Assembly: GCA_029936705.1 (NCBI GenBank)
Contig: JAPYSD010000140.1
Span: forward strand, 1 to 8,009
Origin: Croceicoccus sp.
GTDB lineage: Bacteria > Pseudomonadota > Alphaproteobacteria > Sphingomonadales > Sphingomonadaceae
Direction: 5' to 3'
Length of the DNA: 8,009 nt
The position numbers and the translations under genes are program-made. Under the pieces are notes generated by a model that was given only the letters and a program-made list of their open reading frames with translations, was not told where the DNA came from and searched no databases. Within the stretch, counting starts at the first letter, position 1. Each line of letters opens with the position of its first letter. Shown here one piece after another: positions 1 to 6,291 of this stretch.

Positions 1-417
1 GTCCGGTGCGTGGCGCGGCCCCTCGTCCACCGCCAGCGCGGCGATGACCTCGCCGCTGGCCAGCGCCGGCAGGAAGCGCGCCTTTGCGTCCTCGTCCTCG
101 CCGTGGGTGATGGCCCAGGCCGCGACCGTGACGCCGGTCAGCGGGCTGGCGGCCAGCACCTTGGCCAGTTCCTCGATCACCAGTCCCGCCGACATCCAGC
201 CGAAATCGGAACCGCCGTGATCCTCGGGCACCATGATGCCTGCCCAGCCCATGCCGGACATCGCAGCCCACGCACCGGGATCGAACCCCGCGCCCTTGTG
301 GGCTTCGTCCAGCTTCGCATCTCTCAGCGCGCGCCATGCGGTGAACGGGCTTTCGTTCGCCGCCCACTCGCGCGCCATGTCGCGCAGCATAGCCTGTTCG
401 TCGTTCAGAACCGCCAT
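1..417 (-). CDS. Acyl-CoA dehydrogenase, second of a pair (partial, C-terminus beyond left edge)
   Basis: Only the first 139 residues are visible; the gene continues past the window edge with no stop. The sequence matches the alpha-helical N-terminal domain of the flavoprotein acyl-CoA dehydrogenase family, with an opening helix (MAVLNDEQAMLRDMAREW), the segment GWAGIMVPEDHGGSDFGW at about residues 57-74, and the helix VIEELAKVLAASPL. Family members oxidise acyl-CoA thioesters to trans-2-enoyl-CoA using FAD, in the cytoplasm. The ATG at 417-415 is chosen because GGGAG (430-426) lies 8 bases upstream, just after the stop of the preceding dehydrogenase gene; the gap is 13 bases, so the two are almost certainly co-transcribed and may form one heteromeric enzyme (inference). 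The FAD-binding and C-terminal catalytic regions are outside the window, so it cannot be seen whether this subunit carries a catalytic Glu. Family assignment is firm; substrate is unknown. Confidence 0.9.
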   Translation of the reverse strand, partial: MAVLNDEQAMLRDMAREWAANESPFTAWRALRDAKLDEAHKGAGFDPGAWAAMSGMGWAGIMVPEDHGGSDFGWMSAGLVIEELAKVLAASPLTGVTVAAWAITHGEDEDAKARFLPALASGEVIAALAVDEGPRHAPD

Positions 418-430
418 CGTTCCCGCTCCC

Positions 431-1642
431 TTACTGATGGTCCAGCATGCCGAGCACGCGCTTGGCGATGATGTTGTTCTGGATCTCGGTCGACCCGCCA
501 TAGATCGTGGTCGCCTTGCCGAAGAGCCAGGTGCGCACGCCCGCAAGTTCGGCATCGGTAAAGCCCGCGCCTTCCCAGCCCAGCCCCTGCAGGCCCATGA
601 TCTCGATGCTCAGCTCCGCGCGTTCCTGCCCCAGCTTTGTGCCCGTCTTCTTCAGCACCGAGCTGATCTCGGACACGCCGCCCTGCGTCTTGGCTTCCTC
701 CGCCGCCTTGCGGGCGGTCAGCAGGAATGCCGCCCAGCGGATCTCGAAATCCGCGATGCGGTCGCGCAGCACCTTGTCGGCCAGCTGCCCGTCATCTCCC
801 GTCTCGCGGTACATCTTGACCAGGTCGCCCAGCGTCGGCCCGCCAAGCCTGCCCATCGCATTGCCGCCCGACAGGTTGGTGCGTTCATGCTGCAGCAGCC
901 GCTTGCCGATGGTCCAGCCCTGCCCTTCCTCGCCGACCAGATTCTCCTTGGGCACCTTCACATCGGTGAAGAAGGTCTCGCAGAACGGGCTCATCCCGCT
1001 GATCATGCGGATCGGGCGCACTTCCACGCCGGGCGCGTCCATGTCGATCAGCAGGAAGGAAATGCCCTTGTGCTTGTCCGACCGGTCGGTGCGGACCAGG
1101 CAAAAGCACTTGTCCGCCCATTGCCCGCCGCTGGTCCATGTCTTCTGCCCATTGACGAGGTAATGGTCCCCCTGGTCCACCGCGCTGGTCTGCAGATTGG
1201 CAAGGTCGGACCCGGCATTGGGTTCGGAATAGCCCTGGCACCAGCGTATCTCGCCCCGGCAGATCGGGGGGATGTGTTCCTTCTTCTGCGCCTCGCTGCC
1301 GAATTCCAGCAGGGTCGGGCCGAACATCATCACGCCCATGCCCTGGATCGGGTTGTACGCGCCCGCCTTCGCCAGTTCCTCCTGCAGGATCGCCGCCTCG
1401 CGCCGGGACAGGCCGCCGCCGCCATATGCTGCGGGCCAGGTCGGCGTGCCCCATCCGCGCGAACCCATCGCCTCGCGCCACTGGCGCTGCGGCTCGCTTT
1501 CGCCCGCGCCGCTTTCGACGCTGGCCAGCACGTTGGAGCCGCCCTTCAGCTCGGGCGGGAAATTGTCGCGGATAAAGGCGCGCACGTCTTCGCGAAACGC
1601 GCTCTCGCTGACCTGCGCATCGGGTTCGGCAGTGGTGGCCAT
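431..1642 (-). CDS. Acyl-CoA dehydrogenase with helix-G-type catalytic Glu
   Basis: A complete 403-residue FAD-dependent acyl-CoA dehydrogenase, the usual family length, acting in cytoplasmic beta-oxidation. The N-terminal helical domain (about 1-130) contains GTPTWPAAYGGGGLSRREAA; the middle beta domain has WCQGYSEPNAGSDLANLQT (134-152) and NGQKTWTSGGQWAD (164-177), typical flavin/substrate-contact motifs; the C-terminal helical domain ends in TIYGGSTEIQNNIIAKRVLG (379-398). At the position where many family members carry the catalytic Glu (IYEGT) this protein has Gly382. A Glu at 253 in LLQHERTNLSGG aligns with the helix-G catalytic Glu of isovaleryl-CoA and long-chain dehydrogenases. The frame stays open up to 1732, but the ATG at 1642 is preferred: GAGGAG at 1655-1650 lies 7 bases upstream, and the longer form would overlap the transporter gene and add an Arg/Pro-rich tail. 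It lies 19 bases after the MFS symporter and 13 bases before a second dehydrogenase. Substrate not determinable; a branched, steroid-like or terpenoid acyl-CoA is possible (inference). Confidence 0.95.
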   Translation of the reverse strand: MATTAEPDAQVSESAFREDVRAFIRDNFPPELKGGSNVLASVESGAGESEPQRQWREAMGSRGWGTPTWPAAYGGGGLSRREAAILQEELAKAGAYNPIQGMGVMMFGPTLLEFGSEAQKKEHIPPICRGEIRWCQGYSEPNAGSDLANLQTSAVDQGDHYLVNGQKTWTSGGQWADKCFCLVRTDRSDKHKGISFLLIDMDAPGVEVRPIRMISGMSPFCETFFTDVKVPKENLVGEEGQGWTIGKRLLQHERTNLSGGNAMGRLGGPTLGDLVKMYRETGDDGQLADKVLRDRIADFEIRWAAFLLTARKAAEEAKTQGGVSEISSVLKKTGTKLGQERAELSIEIMGLQGLGWEGAGFTDAELAGVRTWLFGKATTIYGGSTEIQNNIIAKRVLGMLDHQ

Positions 1643-1649
1643 GGGTGTG

Positions 1650-1655
1650 CTCCTC
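1650..1655 (-). promoter_or_regulatory. Ribosome binding site deciding the dehydrogenase start
   Basis: GAGGAG on the minus strand, 7 bases before the ATG at 1642-1640. It lies in the 19-base gap after the transporter stop (TAA at 1664-1662) and is why the 30-residue longer reading from 1732 is not used. Confidence 0.75.
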
Positions 1656-1661
1656 GGGTCC

Positions 1662-3185
1662 TTACGTGGTGCCGGCATCGCGCACGACGCGGGCCTTTTC
1701 GGCCGCCTCGATCGCCTTGATGCGGGCGACATTCTCGCGGTGCCGCTCTTCGGTGATGGGATAGAACAGCAGGAACAGCGTGCCGATCAGCCACAATCCC
1801 AGCGATGCGGGGATGTAATGGGCCAGCAGGCTCTGCTCCATCGCAAAGGTGACGGCATCGGGATCGGCCTTTTCCGGGATCCCGGCCGAAGACACGACCA
1901 GCCCCGCCGCGAAGATGCCGAAACCGGTCGAACATTGCTGCATGAAGCTGGCGGCGGCAAAGAAGACGCCCGCCGCATGCTTGCCGCTGCGCACGGCATG
2001 ATCCTCGACCACGTCGGCCAGCATCGAGCTGGTGTTGATCAGCGACACCGCGATCATCGCGCCGTAACAGGCGCCGATGGCGAACAGCACCGGCACCAGC
2101 AGCGGATGGCCCACCGGCAGAAACAGGCCCAGATAGGTCAGCGCCAGAGGCGAGATGCCCAGCGATATGCCCAGGATCGCCATCACCATCGCGGTGGTGC
2201 GCTTGCCCCACCACTTGCTGAACCGGGGTGCCAGCGGCGCGGCGATGCTGGCCGCGACCAGCGAATCGAAGGTCAGCAGCGCGATCTGCCCCGCGCCCAG
2301 GTCGAACACGTATGTATAGAAATAGAGTGTCGAGGCGCTGTAGAGCCCGATGGCGGTGAACTTGAACACGCCGAAGCCGAAGATCGCCAGGAACCCGCGA
2401 TTGCCGAACGCCGATCCCATTTCGCGCAGATGGCCCAGCGCGCCGGATTTCGGTTCACCCACCGGGGCCTGCCGCATATGCGCGATCTGGCTCTTCGTGC
2501 CGAAGCCGCAGACCAGGATCGCCACCAGGATCAGCAGGCCGCCCGCAAAGGCGAACCGCTCGTACCCGGCGGGGTTCAGCTGGCCGCGCGGAAATTCCTG
2601 CGTGGCGACGAAGAACACCGCCAGGCTGAAGGCGAGGAAGCCGTACGACCCGACATAGCCGAACCAGTACCGAAGCGAGAACAGCCGCGTACGCTGTGCA
2701 TAGTCCGACGTCATCTCGGGGTTCATCGCGCTCGACGGAATTTCGAACATCGAGATCGAGATGCGCGTCAGCGAGGCGAGCGCGAAGATCCAGATGCCGG
2801 TCTGCACGTCGGTCATCCCCGCGGGCGGAAACCATGTCAGCGTGAAGAAGAAGGCCGTGGGGATCGCCGCGCCGATGATGAACGGATGCCGCCGCCCCCA
2901 GCGCGAGCGGGTGGAATCGGACCAGCGCCCGATCACCGGATCGGCGACCGCGTCGACCAGCAGCGTCAGCGCGATCGCGACCGACACGATGGCGGCGGGA
3001 ATGCCGATGACCTGGTTGTAGAACAGCAGCAGATAGGCCGAGAACGCGGCGTTCTTGACGCCGGTGGACACGGCGCCAAAGCCATAGCAGAGCTGCGACC
3101 CCAGCGCGATGCGGCGCGGCGTGTCCGCTTCGGGCGAATCAACGTCGACGGACGCGGGAATGGTGGCGGCGACCGATGCGTTCAT
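1662..3185 (-). CDS. MelB/GPH-family MFS symporter (MFS_2 type)
   Basis: A 507-residue inner-membrane transporter with about 12 hydrophobic segments. It belongs to the glycoside-pentoside-hexuronide:cation symporter group, shown by the helix-II signature LLVDAVADPVIGRWSDSTRS (75-94) followed by RWGRRHPFI. Asp78 and Asp82 match the two helix-II cation-site aspartates of MelB, and Glu148 in MFEIPSSAMNP falls where MelB has a helix-IV Asp (alignment by eye). The first 28 residues are a polar cytoplasmic extension and the last ~35 a charged tail (EERHRENVARIKAIEAAEKA). Family members import sugars or related solutes with H+ or Na+, but relatives inside lipid- or steroid-catabolic clusters also exist, and the pairing with two acyl-CoA dehydrogenases favours import of the compound they degrade (inference). 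Start at 3185: the ATG overlaps the stop of a small upstream ORF (ATGA), with only a weak GGGGA about 6 bases upstream, so translation may be coupled. Confidence 0.92.
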   Translation of the reverse strand: MNASVAATIPASVDVDSPEADTPRRIALGSQLCYGFGAVSTGVKNAAFSAYLLLFYNQVIGIPAAIVSVAIALTLLVDAVADPVIGRWSDSTRSRWGRRHPFIIGAAIPTAFFFTLTWFPPAGMTDVQTGIWIFALASLTRISISMFEIPSSAMNPEMTSDYAQRTRLFSLRYWFGYVGSYGFLAFSLAVFFVATQEFPRGQLNPAGYERFAFAGGLLILVAILVCGFGTKSQIAHMRQAPVGEPKSGALGHLREMGSAFGNRGFLAIFGFGVFKFTAIGLYSASTLYFYTYVFDLGAGQIALLTFDSLVAASIAAPLAPRFSKWWGKRTTAMVMAILGISLGISPLALTYLGLFLPVGHPLLVPVLFAIGACYGAMIAVSLINTSSMLADVVEDHAVRSGKHAAGVFFAAASFMQQCSTGFGIFAAGLVVSSAGIPEKADPDAVTFAMEQSLLAHYIPASLGLWLIGTLFLLFYPITEERHRENVARIKAIEAAEKARVVRDAGTT

Positions 3186-3403
3186 GCGCTGTCCCCGCGG
3201 GCGGGGCGCGGCGCGGCATCACGATACCGCATATTCTGAACCGCCAGCGATTCGCAGGCCCGCCGCCCGAAGGCCACGGGCGCATAGGCGGCGCTGCGGA
3301 TCACGCGTTCGCGCGGATCGGCGCTTCGCCGCCCAGTGCCGCCTGTGCTGCTATGGATTGCGGGTCCGTTATCGAAATCCCATGCCATCGGCCTCTCCGC
3401 CAT
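3182..3403 (-). CDS. Small hypothetical protein (73 aa) leading the transporter-dehydrogenase operon
   Basis: I do not recognise this protein. It would be 73 residues, starting MAERPMAWDFDNGPAIHSS and ending RPARGDSA, with no membrane segment, signal peptide or Cys/His metal pattern; the second half is Arg- and Ala-rich (PRERVIRSAAYAPVAFGRRA). Signs that it is real: AAGGGG (3415-3410) lies 6 bases before the ATG, its stop overlaps the symporter start in an ATGA, third codon positions are mostly G or C, especially in the second half, and a candidate promoter sits just upstream with a predicted leader of about 23 bases. Signs against: short length, no family resemblance, and open overlapping plus-strand frames. 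The frame extends upstream to 3460, but that start would lie on the promoter and lacks a ribosome site. It could be a true small protein or mainly a translational-coupling leader for the symporter. Confidence 0.45.
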   Translation of the reverse strand: MAERPMAWDFDNGPAIHSSTGGTGRRSADPRERVIRSAAYAPVAFGRRACESLAVQNMRYRDAAPRPARGDSA

Positions 3404-3409
3404 TGCGCG

Positions 3410-3415
3410 CCCCTT
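3410..3415 (-). promoter_or_regulatory. Ribosome binding site of the 73-aa ORF
   Basis: AAGGGG on the minus strand, 6 bases before the ATG at 3403. It selects this Met rather than the in-frame one at 3460 and is the main signal that the small ORF is translated. Confidence 0.5.
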
Positions 3416-3432
3416 AGCGAGGCGTCCCGATA

Positions 3433-3460
3433 AGCATACCCTGTTTTTGAATGGAGGCAA
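3433..3460 (-). promoter_or_regulatory. Candidate promoter of the transporter-dehydrogenase operon
   Basis: On the minus strand, TTGCCT (3460-3455) and TATGCT (3438-3433) are separated by 16 bases, a plausible sigma70-like arrangement. It lies in the 78-base gap between the spinster-like gene (stop at 3482) and the small ORF. A start near 3426 would give a leader of roughly 23 bases containing the AAGGGG ribosome site. The spacer end plus -10 contain AAACAGGGTATG (3446-3435), which recurs with one change upstream of the other transporter gene. No clear terminator hairpin for the upstream gene is visible in this gap, so read-through is possible. Confidence 0.4.
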
Positions 3461-3481
3461 CCGGCTTTGTCGGAAAGGGTG

Positions 3482-4747
3482 TCAGGCTTCCTCCACCCAG
3501 TCCTGCCGCAGCTTGCGCGCCGCCAGCAACATCAGCACCGCCGCGATCAGATAGAGCACCTGTCCGAAGACCATCGACCAGCGCAGCGATTCCGTACCGA
3601 ATTGCGGAGCGAGCAGGTCCGACACCTGCCCCAGCACATAGATGCCCCCGCCCAGCCCGAGCAAATTGTTGATCAGCAGGAACAGCGCCGAGGCCGTCGA
3701 TCGCTGCGCCGGGGCGACTAGGTGCTGCACCGCGGTCAGCACCGGACCCAACCAGACATAGGCCATCGCCTGCGGCACCACGAACAGCACGAAGGCCAGT
3801 GCCAGATTGTCGGTCATGAAGATGGCGACGATGAAAAACGGGGTGGCGATGGCATAGGCGATGGCCGGCAGCCGCGCGTACCACGCCTTGTCATGCCCGC
3901 CCAGCCGGTCGCCCAGCAGCCCGCCGGTCAGCGTGCCGATGATCCCGCCGATCAGCATCAGCGCGCCCAGGAACCACGATGTCTGCAGCAGGTCCAGGCC
4001 GAAGCTGCGGATCATCAGGCTGGGTTTCCAGAACAATATGCCATAGCCCAGCATCGATCCCGACGCGGCGCCAAACGACAGCAGCCAGAACGACGGCTTG
4101 CGCGCCAATATGCGCGCCACGGCGGATATCTTGGCCGCGTCGGGCACGTCGCGGGCCGGTTCGGCGCGCGGCAGGTCGCGCACCACCAGCTTGAACGCAG
4201 GGGCGATCAGCACGCCCGCGCAGCCGACCACCACGAAGGCGAGCCGCCAGTCGATGGTCGCCGCGATCCAGCCCCCCGCCAATATGCCGCCCGCCGACCC
4301 CAGCGGAATGCCCATCGAATAGATCGCCAGCGCAAGCGACCGCTTTTGCGGCGGGAAATAGTCGCCGATCAGCGCATAGGACGGCGCGACACCGCCCGCC
4401 TCGCCCACGCCGACGCCCAGCCGGGCGAGGAAGATGTGCCAGAACCCCTGCGCCAGCGCGCAGGCGGCGGTGAAGCCGCTCCAGATCACGAGGCTGATGG
4501 TGATGACCCAGCTGCGGCTGGTCCGGTCGGCGACAGATGCAAGCGGCACCGCCAGCGTCGAATAGAGTAGCGCAAACGCCAGTCCGCCCAAAAGGCCCAT
4601 CTGCGCATCGGACAGCCCCAGGTCCGCCTGGATCGGCGCGGCCAGGATCGCCAGGATCTGCCGGTCGAGGAAGTTGAAGATATAGACCAGCAGAAGCATC
4701 GCCAGCACCGCGCCCGGCGAACGCGGCAAGTCCCGCCGTTCGATCAT
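3482..4747 (-). CDS. Spinster-like MFS transporter
   Basis: A 421-residue inner-membrane protein with about 12 hydrophobic segments, typical MFS length. Helix I carries VYIFNFLDRQILAILAAPIQ (21-40), with the Asp28-Arg29 pair characteristic of spinster-type (Spns-like) transporters. The loop after helix II has SVADRTSRSW (71-80), a version of the MFS A motif, and helix IV has FLARLGVGVGEAGGVAPSYA (106-125), with Arg109 and Glu116 as expected. Bacterial members are abundant in sphingomonads and are usually annotated only as MFS transporters; the substrate (lipid-like, aromatic or drug-like) cannot be read from sequence. The ATG at 4747 is chosen because GGGAG (4758-4754) lies 6 bases upstream and helix I then starts near residue 12; in-frame Mets at 4789 and 4858 lack ribosome sites, and the latter lies inside the candidate promoter. 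The gene appears monocistronic, with 145 bases before it and 78 after it. Confidence 0.92.
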   Translation of the reverse strand: MIERRDLPRSPGAVLAMLLLVYIFNFLDRQILAILAAPIQADLGLSDAQMGLLGGLAFALLYSTLAVPLASVADRTSRSWVITISLVIWSGFTAACALAQGFWHIFLARLGVGVGEAGGVAPSYALIGDYFPPQKRSLALAIYSMGIPLGSAGGILAGGWIAATIDWRLAFVVVGCAGVLIAPAFKLVVRDLPRAEPARDVPDAAKISAVARILARKPSFWLLSFGAASGSMLGYGILFWKPSLMIRSFGLDLLQTSWFLGALMLIGGIIGTLTGGLLGDRLGGHDKAWYARLPAIAYAIATPFFIVAIFMTDNLALAFVLFVVPQAMAYVWLGPVLTAVQHLVAPAQRSTASALFLLINNLLGLGGGIYVLGQVSDLLAPQFGTESLRWSMVFGQVLYLIAAVLMLLAARKLRQDWVEEA

Positions 4748-4753
4748 CACCCT

Positions 4754-4758
4754 CTCCC
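4754..4758 (-). promoter_or_regulatory. Ribosome binding site deciding the spinster-like start
   Basis: GGGAG within a longer purine run on the minus strand, 6 bases before the ATG at 4747-4745. It rules against the in-frame upstream Mets at 4789 and 4858. Confidence 0.65.
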
Positions 4759-4828
4759 GTGAAAAACTGTCGGCGGCCCGTTCTGTCATACCGCACTTTG
4801 GAAGAGGATAGGTTCTCCTTGGTCTTTG

Positions 4829-4858
4829 TCCATACCCTATTTGCCAACTTATCCGCAA
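4829..4858 (-). promoter_or_regulatory. Candidate promoter of the spinster-like gene
   Basis: Minus-strand TTGCGG (4858-4853), an 18-base spacer, then TATGGA (4834-4829); the predicted leader is about 75 bases. It contains AAATAGGGTATG (4842-4831), differing by one base from the copy upstream of the 73-aa ORF. The -35 element directly abuts the hairpin after the kinase gene. Both hexamers are imperfect, so this is a moderate call. Confidence 0.4.
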
Positions 4859-4876
4859 AGCCCGGTCTGCCCGGGC
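4857..4876 (-). terminator. Possible intrinsic terminator after the histidine kinase gene
   Basis: On the minus strand, GCCCGG (4876-4871), loop GCAGA, CCGGGC (4865-4860), then TTT (4859-4857). The arms can be lengthened by CAAA/TTTG pairing across a single bulged base (4881-4856). It lies 16 bases after the kinase stop. The T tract is only three bases, so termination may be inefficient, or the palindrome may instead be a protein-binding site, since the next promoter's -35 overlaps its end. Confidence 0.45.
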
Positions 4877-4892
4877 GTTTGCCGGCGTGCCG

Positions 4893-6278
4893 TCACTCCG
4901 AACGCGGGGACGGGCGGGTGCGCGGCAAGGCGATGGTCACGCTGGTCCAGCGGCCATTGCTGGCAATGTCCATCTCGCCTTCGTGGCGGCGGACGATGGC
5001 GGCGACCAGCGTCAGGCCCAGGCCATGCCCCGGCAATTCGCTCGCCTCCGATCCGCGGAAAAAGCGCTCGCTAAGCCGCTCCGCTTCGCCAGGGCGCAAG
5101 GGGGGGCCGTCATTGCCGACGGCGACGCGCACGCCGCCCTCGGCCTCGGTCACGGCGACGCTGATCTCGCTGCCGGGGGCGGCATATTTCACCGCATTGT
5201 CCAGCAGATTCCCCACCGCCTGGAACAGCAGGTCGCGGTCCCCCTCCAGCATGGAGCGGGCCGGACCCGAAACCGACAGCGCGATCTCGCGCTGCGCCGC
5301 GGCGGGTTCGTAGAGTTCCGCCGCGTCGCGCACGATGGCGGCGACATCGATCTTGGCGAAACCGATGTCGTGGCGCTCCTCCTCGATCCGGCCGATCCGC
5401 AGCAGCGCGTCAAAGATCGCCTGCAGCCGCGCCATCTCGCCCCGCGCGGATTCCAGCACGTCGGCGCGCAGGGTGCCGCCATCCGGCGCCTCGGCCGCCT
5501 GCTCAAGGTGCGCCTGAACGCGCGACAGCGGCGTGCGCAGTTCGTGCGCCAAGCTGTCGGACACGCGCCGCACCGACTGGAACAGCGCCTCGTTGCGCTC
5601 CAGCATCAGGTTCAGCGTATCGCTCAGCCGGTCGAAATCGTCGCCGCTGCCGTGGGCGGGCACGCGCTCGCCCAGGCGGCCGGTCATCACCTTGCGCGCG
5701 GTGCGCGAGATCGCGTCGATCCGGGCCCCGATCGCGCGGCTCATCAGATAGCCGCCCGCGACCGCCAGCAGCACGACCAGCACGATCAGCATCGGGAACG
5801 CGGCCAGCGCCGCCCGCTCGCGCTCCTCGAACCGTTCGGCATTGCGGCCCAGGATCAGGCGCGTGCCATCGGCGAACACCCGGTCGCGCGACAGCGAGCT
5901 GAAATCGATCTCGCCCCCTTCCAGGTAGATGTCGGCCTCGATCTGATAGAACCCGCTGCGCGGCGTGCTGGGCCAGCTGGGCAGGTTGGCGGTGACCACC
6001 TTGCCGTCCGCGGTGATCAGCGCATGGAACGCGCGGTCATCGGTGGGCGAACCGCGCGCGCGTTGCCGCAGCTGGCCGGCCAGTGCGTCCAGCCCCTGCG
6101 TGCGGTAAAGCTGGCTAAGCGCGGCTTCCTCACCGTTGACCTGCGTGCGGATCACCGCCAGCGGGCGTTCGACCGCCAGCCAGAAATAGGCCGCGAACAG
6201 CAGCACCAGCGACACGCAGAACAGCCCGGCATAGGTCACCGCCAGCCGGAACGAGAGCGACCTGACTATGCGTTCCAC
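4893..6278 (-). CDS. Membrane sensor histidine kinase
   Basis: A 461-residue kinase of a two-component pair. Transmembrane helix 1 is at about 9-35 and helix 2 at about 159-181; between them lies a periplasmic domain of about 120 residues without a recognisable fold signature. A HAMP linker follows (about 180-232), then the H-box SDSLAHELRTPLSR with phospho-acceptor His245, the N-box NLLDNAVKYA (Asn357 and Asn361), a G1 box with Asp390-Gly391 (VGNDGPPL), an F-box-like RFFRG (405-409) and the G2 box GHGLGLTLV (417-425). All residues needed for autophosphorylation appear present. Start is GTG at 6278-6276, supported by GGAGG 7 bases upstream; the gap to the regulator gene is 13 bases, so the two form one operon and this kinase most likely phosphorylates that regulator. 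The signal sensed is not evident. Confidence 0.95.
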   Translation of the reverse strand: MERIVRSLSFRLAVTYAGLFCVSLVLLFAAYFWLAVERPLAVIRTQVNGEEAALSQLYRTQGLDALAGQLRQRARGSPTDDRAFHALITADGKVVTANLPSWPSTPRSGFYQIEADIYLEGGEIDFSSLSRDRVFADGTRLILGRNAERFEERERAALAAFPMLIVLVVLLAVAGGYLMSRAIGARIDAISRTARKVMTGRLGERVPAHGSGDDFDRLSDTLNLMLERNEALFQSVRRVSDSLAHELRTPLSRVQAHLEQAAEAPDGGTLRADVLESARGEMARLQAIFDALLRIGRIEEERHDIGFAKIDVAAIVRDAAELYEPAAAQREIALSVSGPARSMLEGDRDLLFQAVGNLLDNAVKYAAPGSEISVAVTEAEGGVRVAVGNDGPPLRPGEAERLSERFFRGSEASELPGHGLGLTLVAAIVRRHEGEMDIASNGRWTSVTIALPRTRPSPRSE

Positions 6279-6285
6279 CAGGGCG

Positions 6286-6290
6286 CCTCC
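6286..6290 (-). promoter_or_regulatory. Ribosome binding site for the GTG-started kinase
   Basis: GGAGG on the minus strand, 7 bases before the GTG at 6278-6276, immediately after the regulator's TGA (6294-6292). It fixes the non-ATG start. Confidence 0.75.
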
Positions 6291-6291
6291 G

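Noticed and set aside
233..1720. Long plus-strand open frame (495 codons) opposite the acyl-CoA dehydrogenase
   Set aside because: Translation is rich in Arg, Ala, His and Gln with no family motifs. The minus strand encodes an unmistakable dehydrogenase; the frame is open because of high GC.
1640..1732. N-terminal extension of the dehydrogenase to the ATG at 1732
   Set aside because: It adds 30 Arg/Pro/Ser-rich residues overlapping the symporter's 3' end and has no ribosome site, while GAGGAG sits correctly before the ATG at 1642.
1272..3239. Plus-strand open frame of 655 codons opposite the symporter and part of the dehydrogenase
   Set aside because: It is longer than the real gene, but its translation is low-complexity (Arg/Gln/His/Asp runs) with no membrane or enzyme motifs, whereas the opposite strand shows clear MelB signatures.
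3404..3481. Terminator for the spinster-like gene
   Set aside because: Only 3-4 base arms could be found (for example CTTT/AAAG) with no T tract, so no hairpin is called.
3722..4570. Plus-strand open frame (282 codons) opposite the spinster-like gene
   Set aside because: His/Gln/Arg-rich antisense shadow; the minus strand encodes a clear 12-helix transporter.
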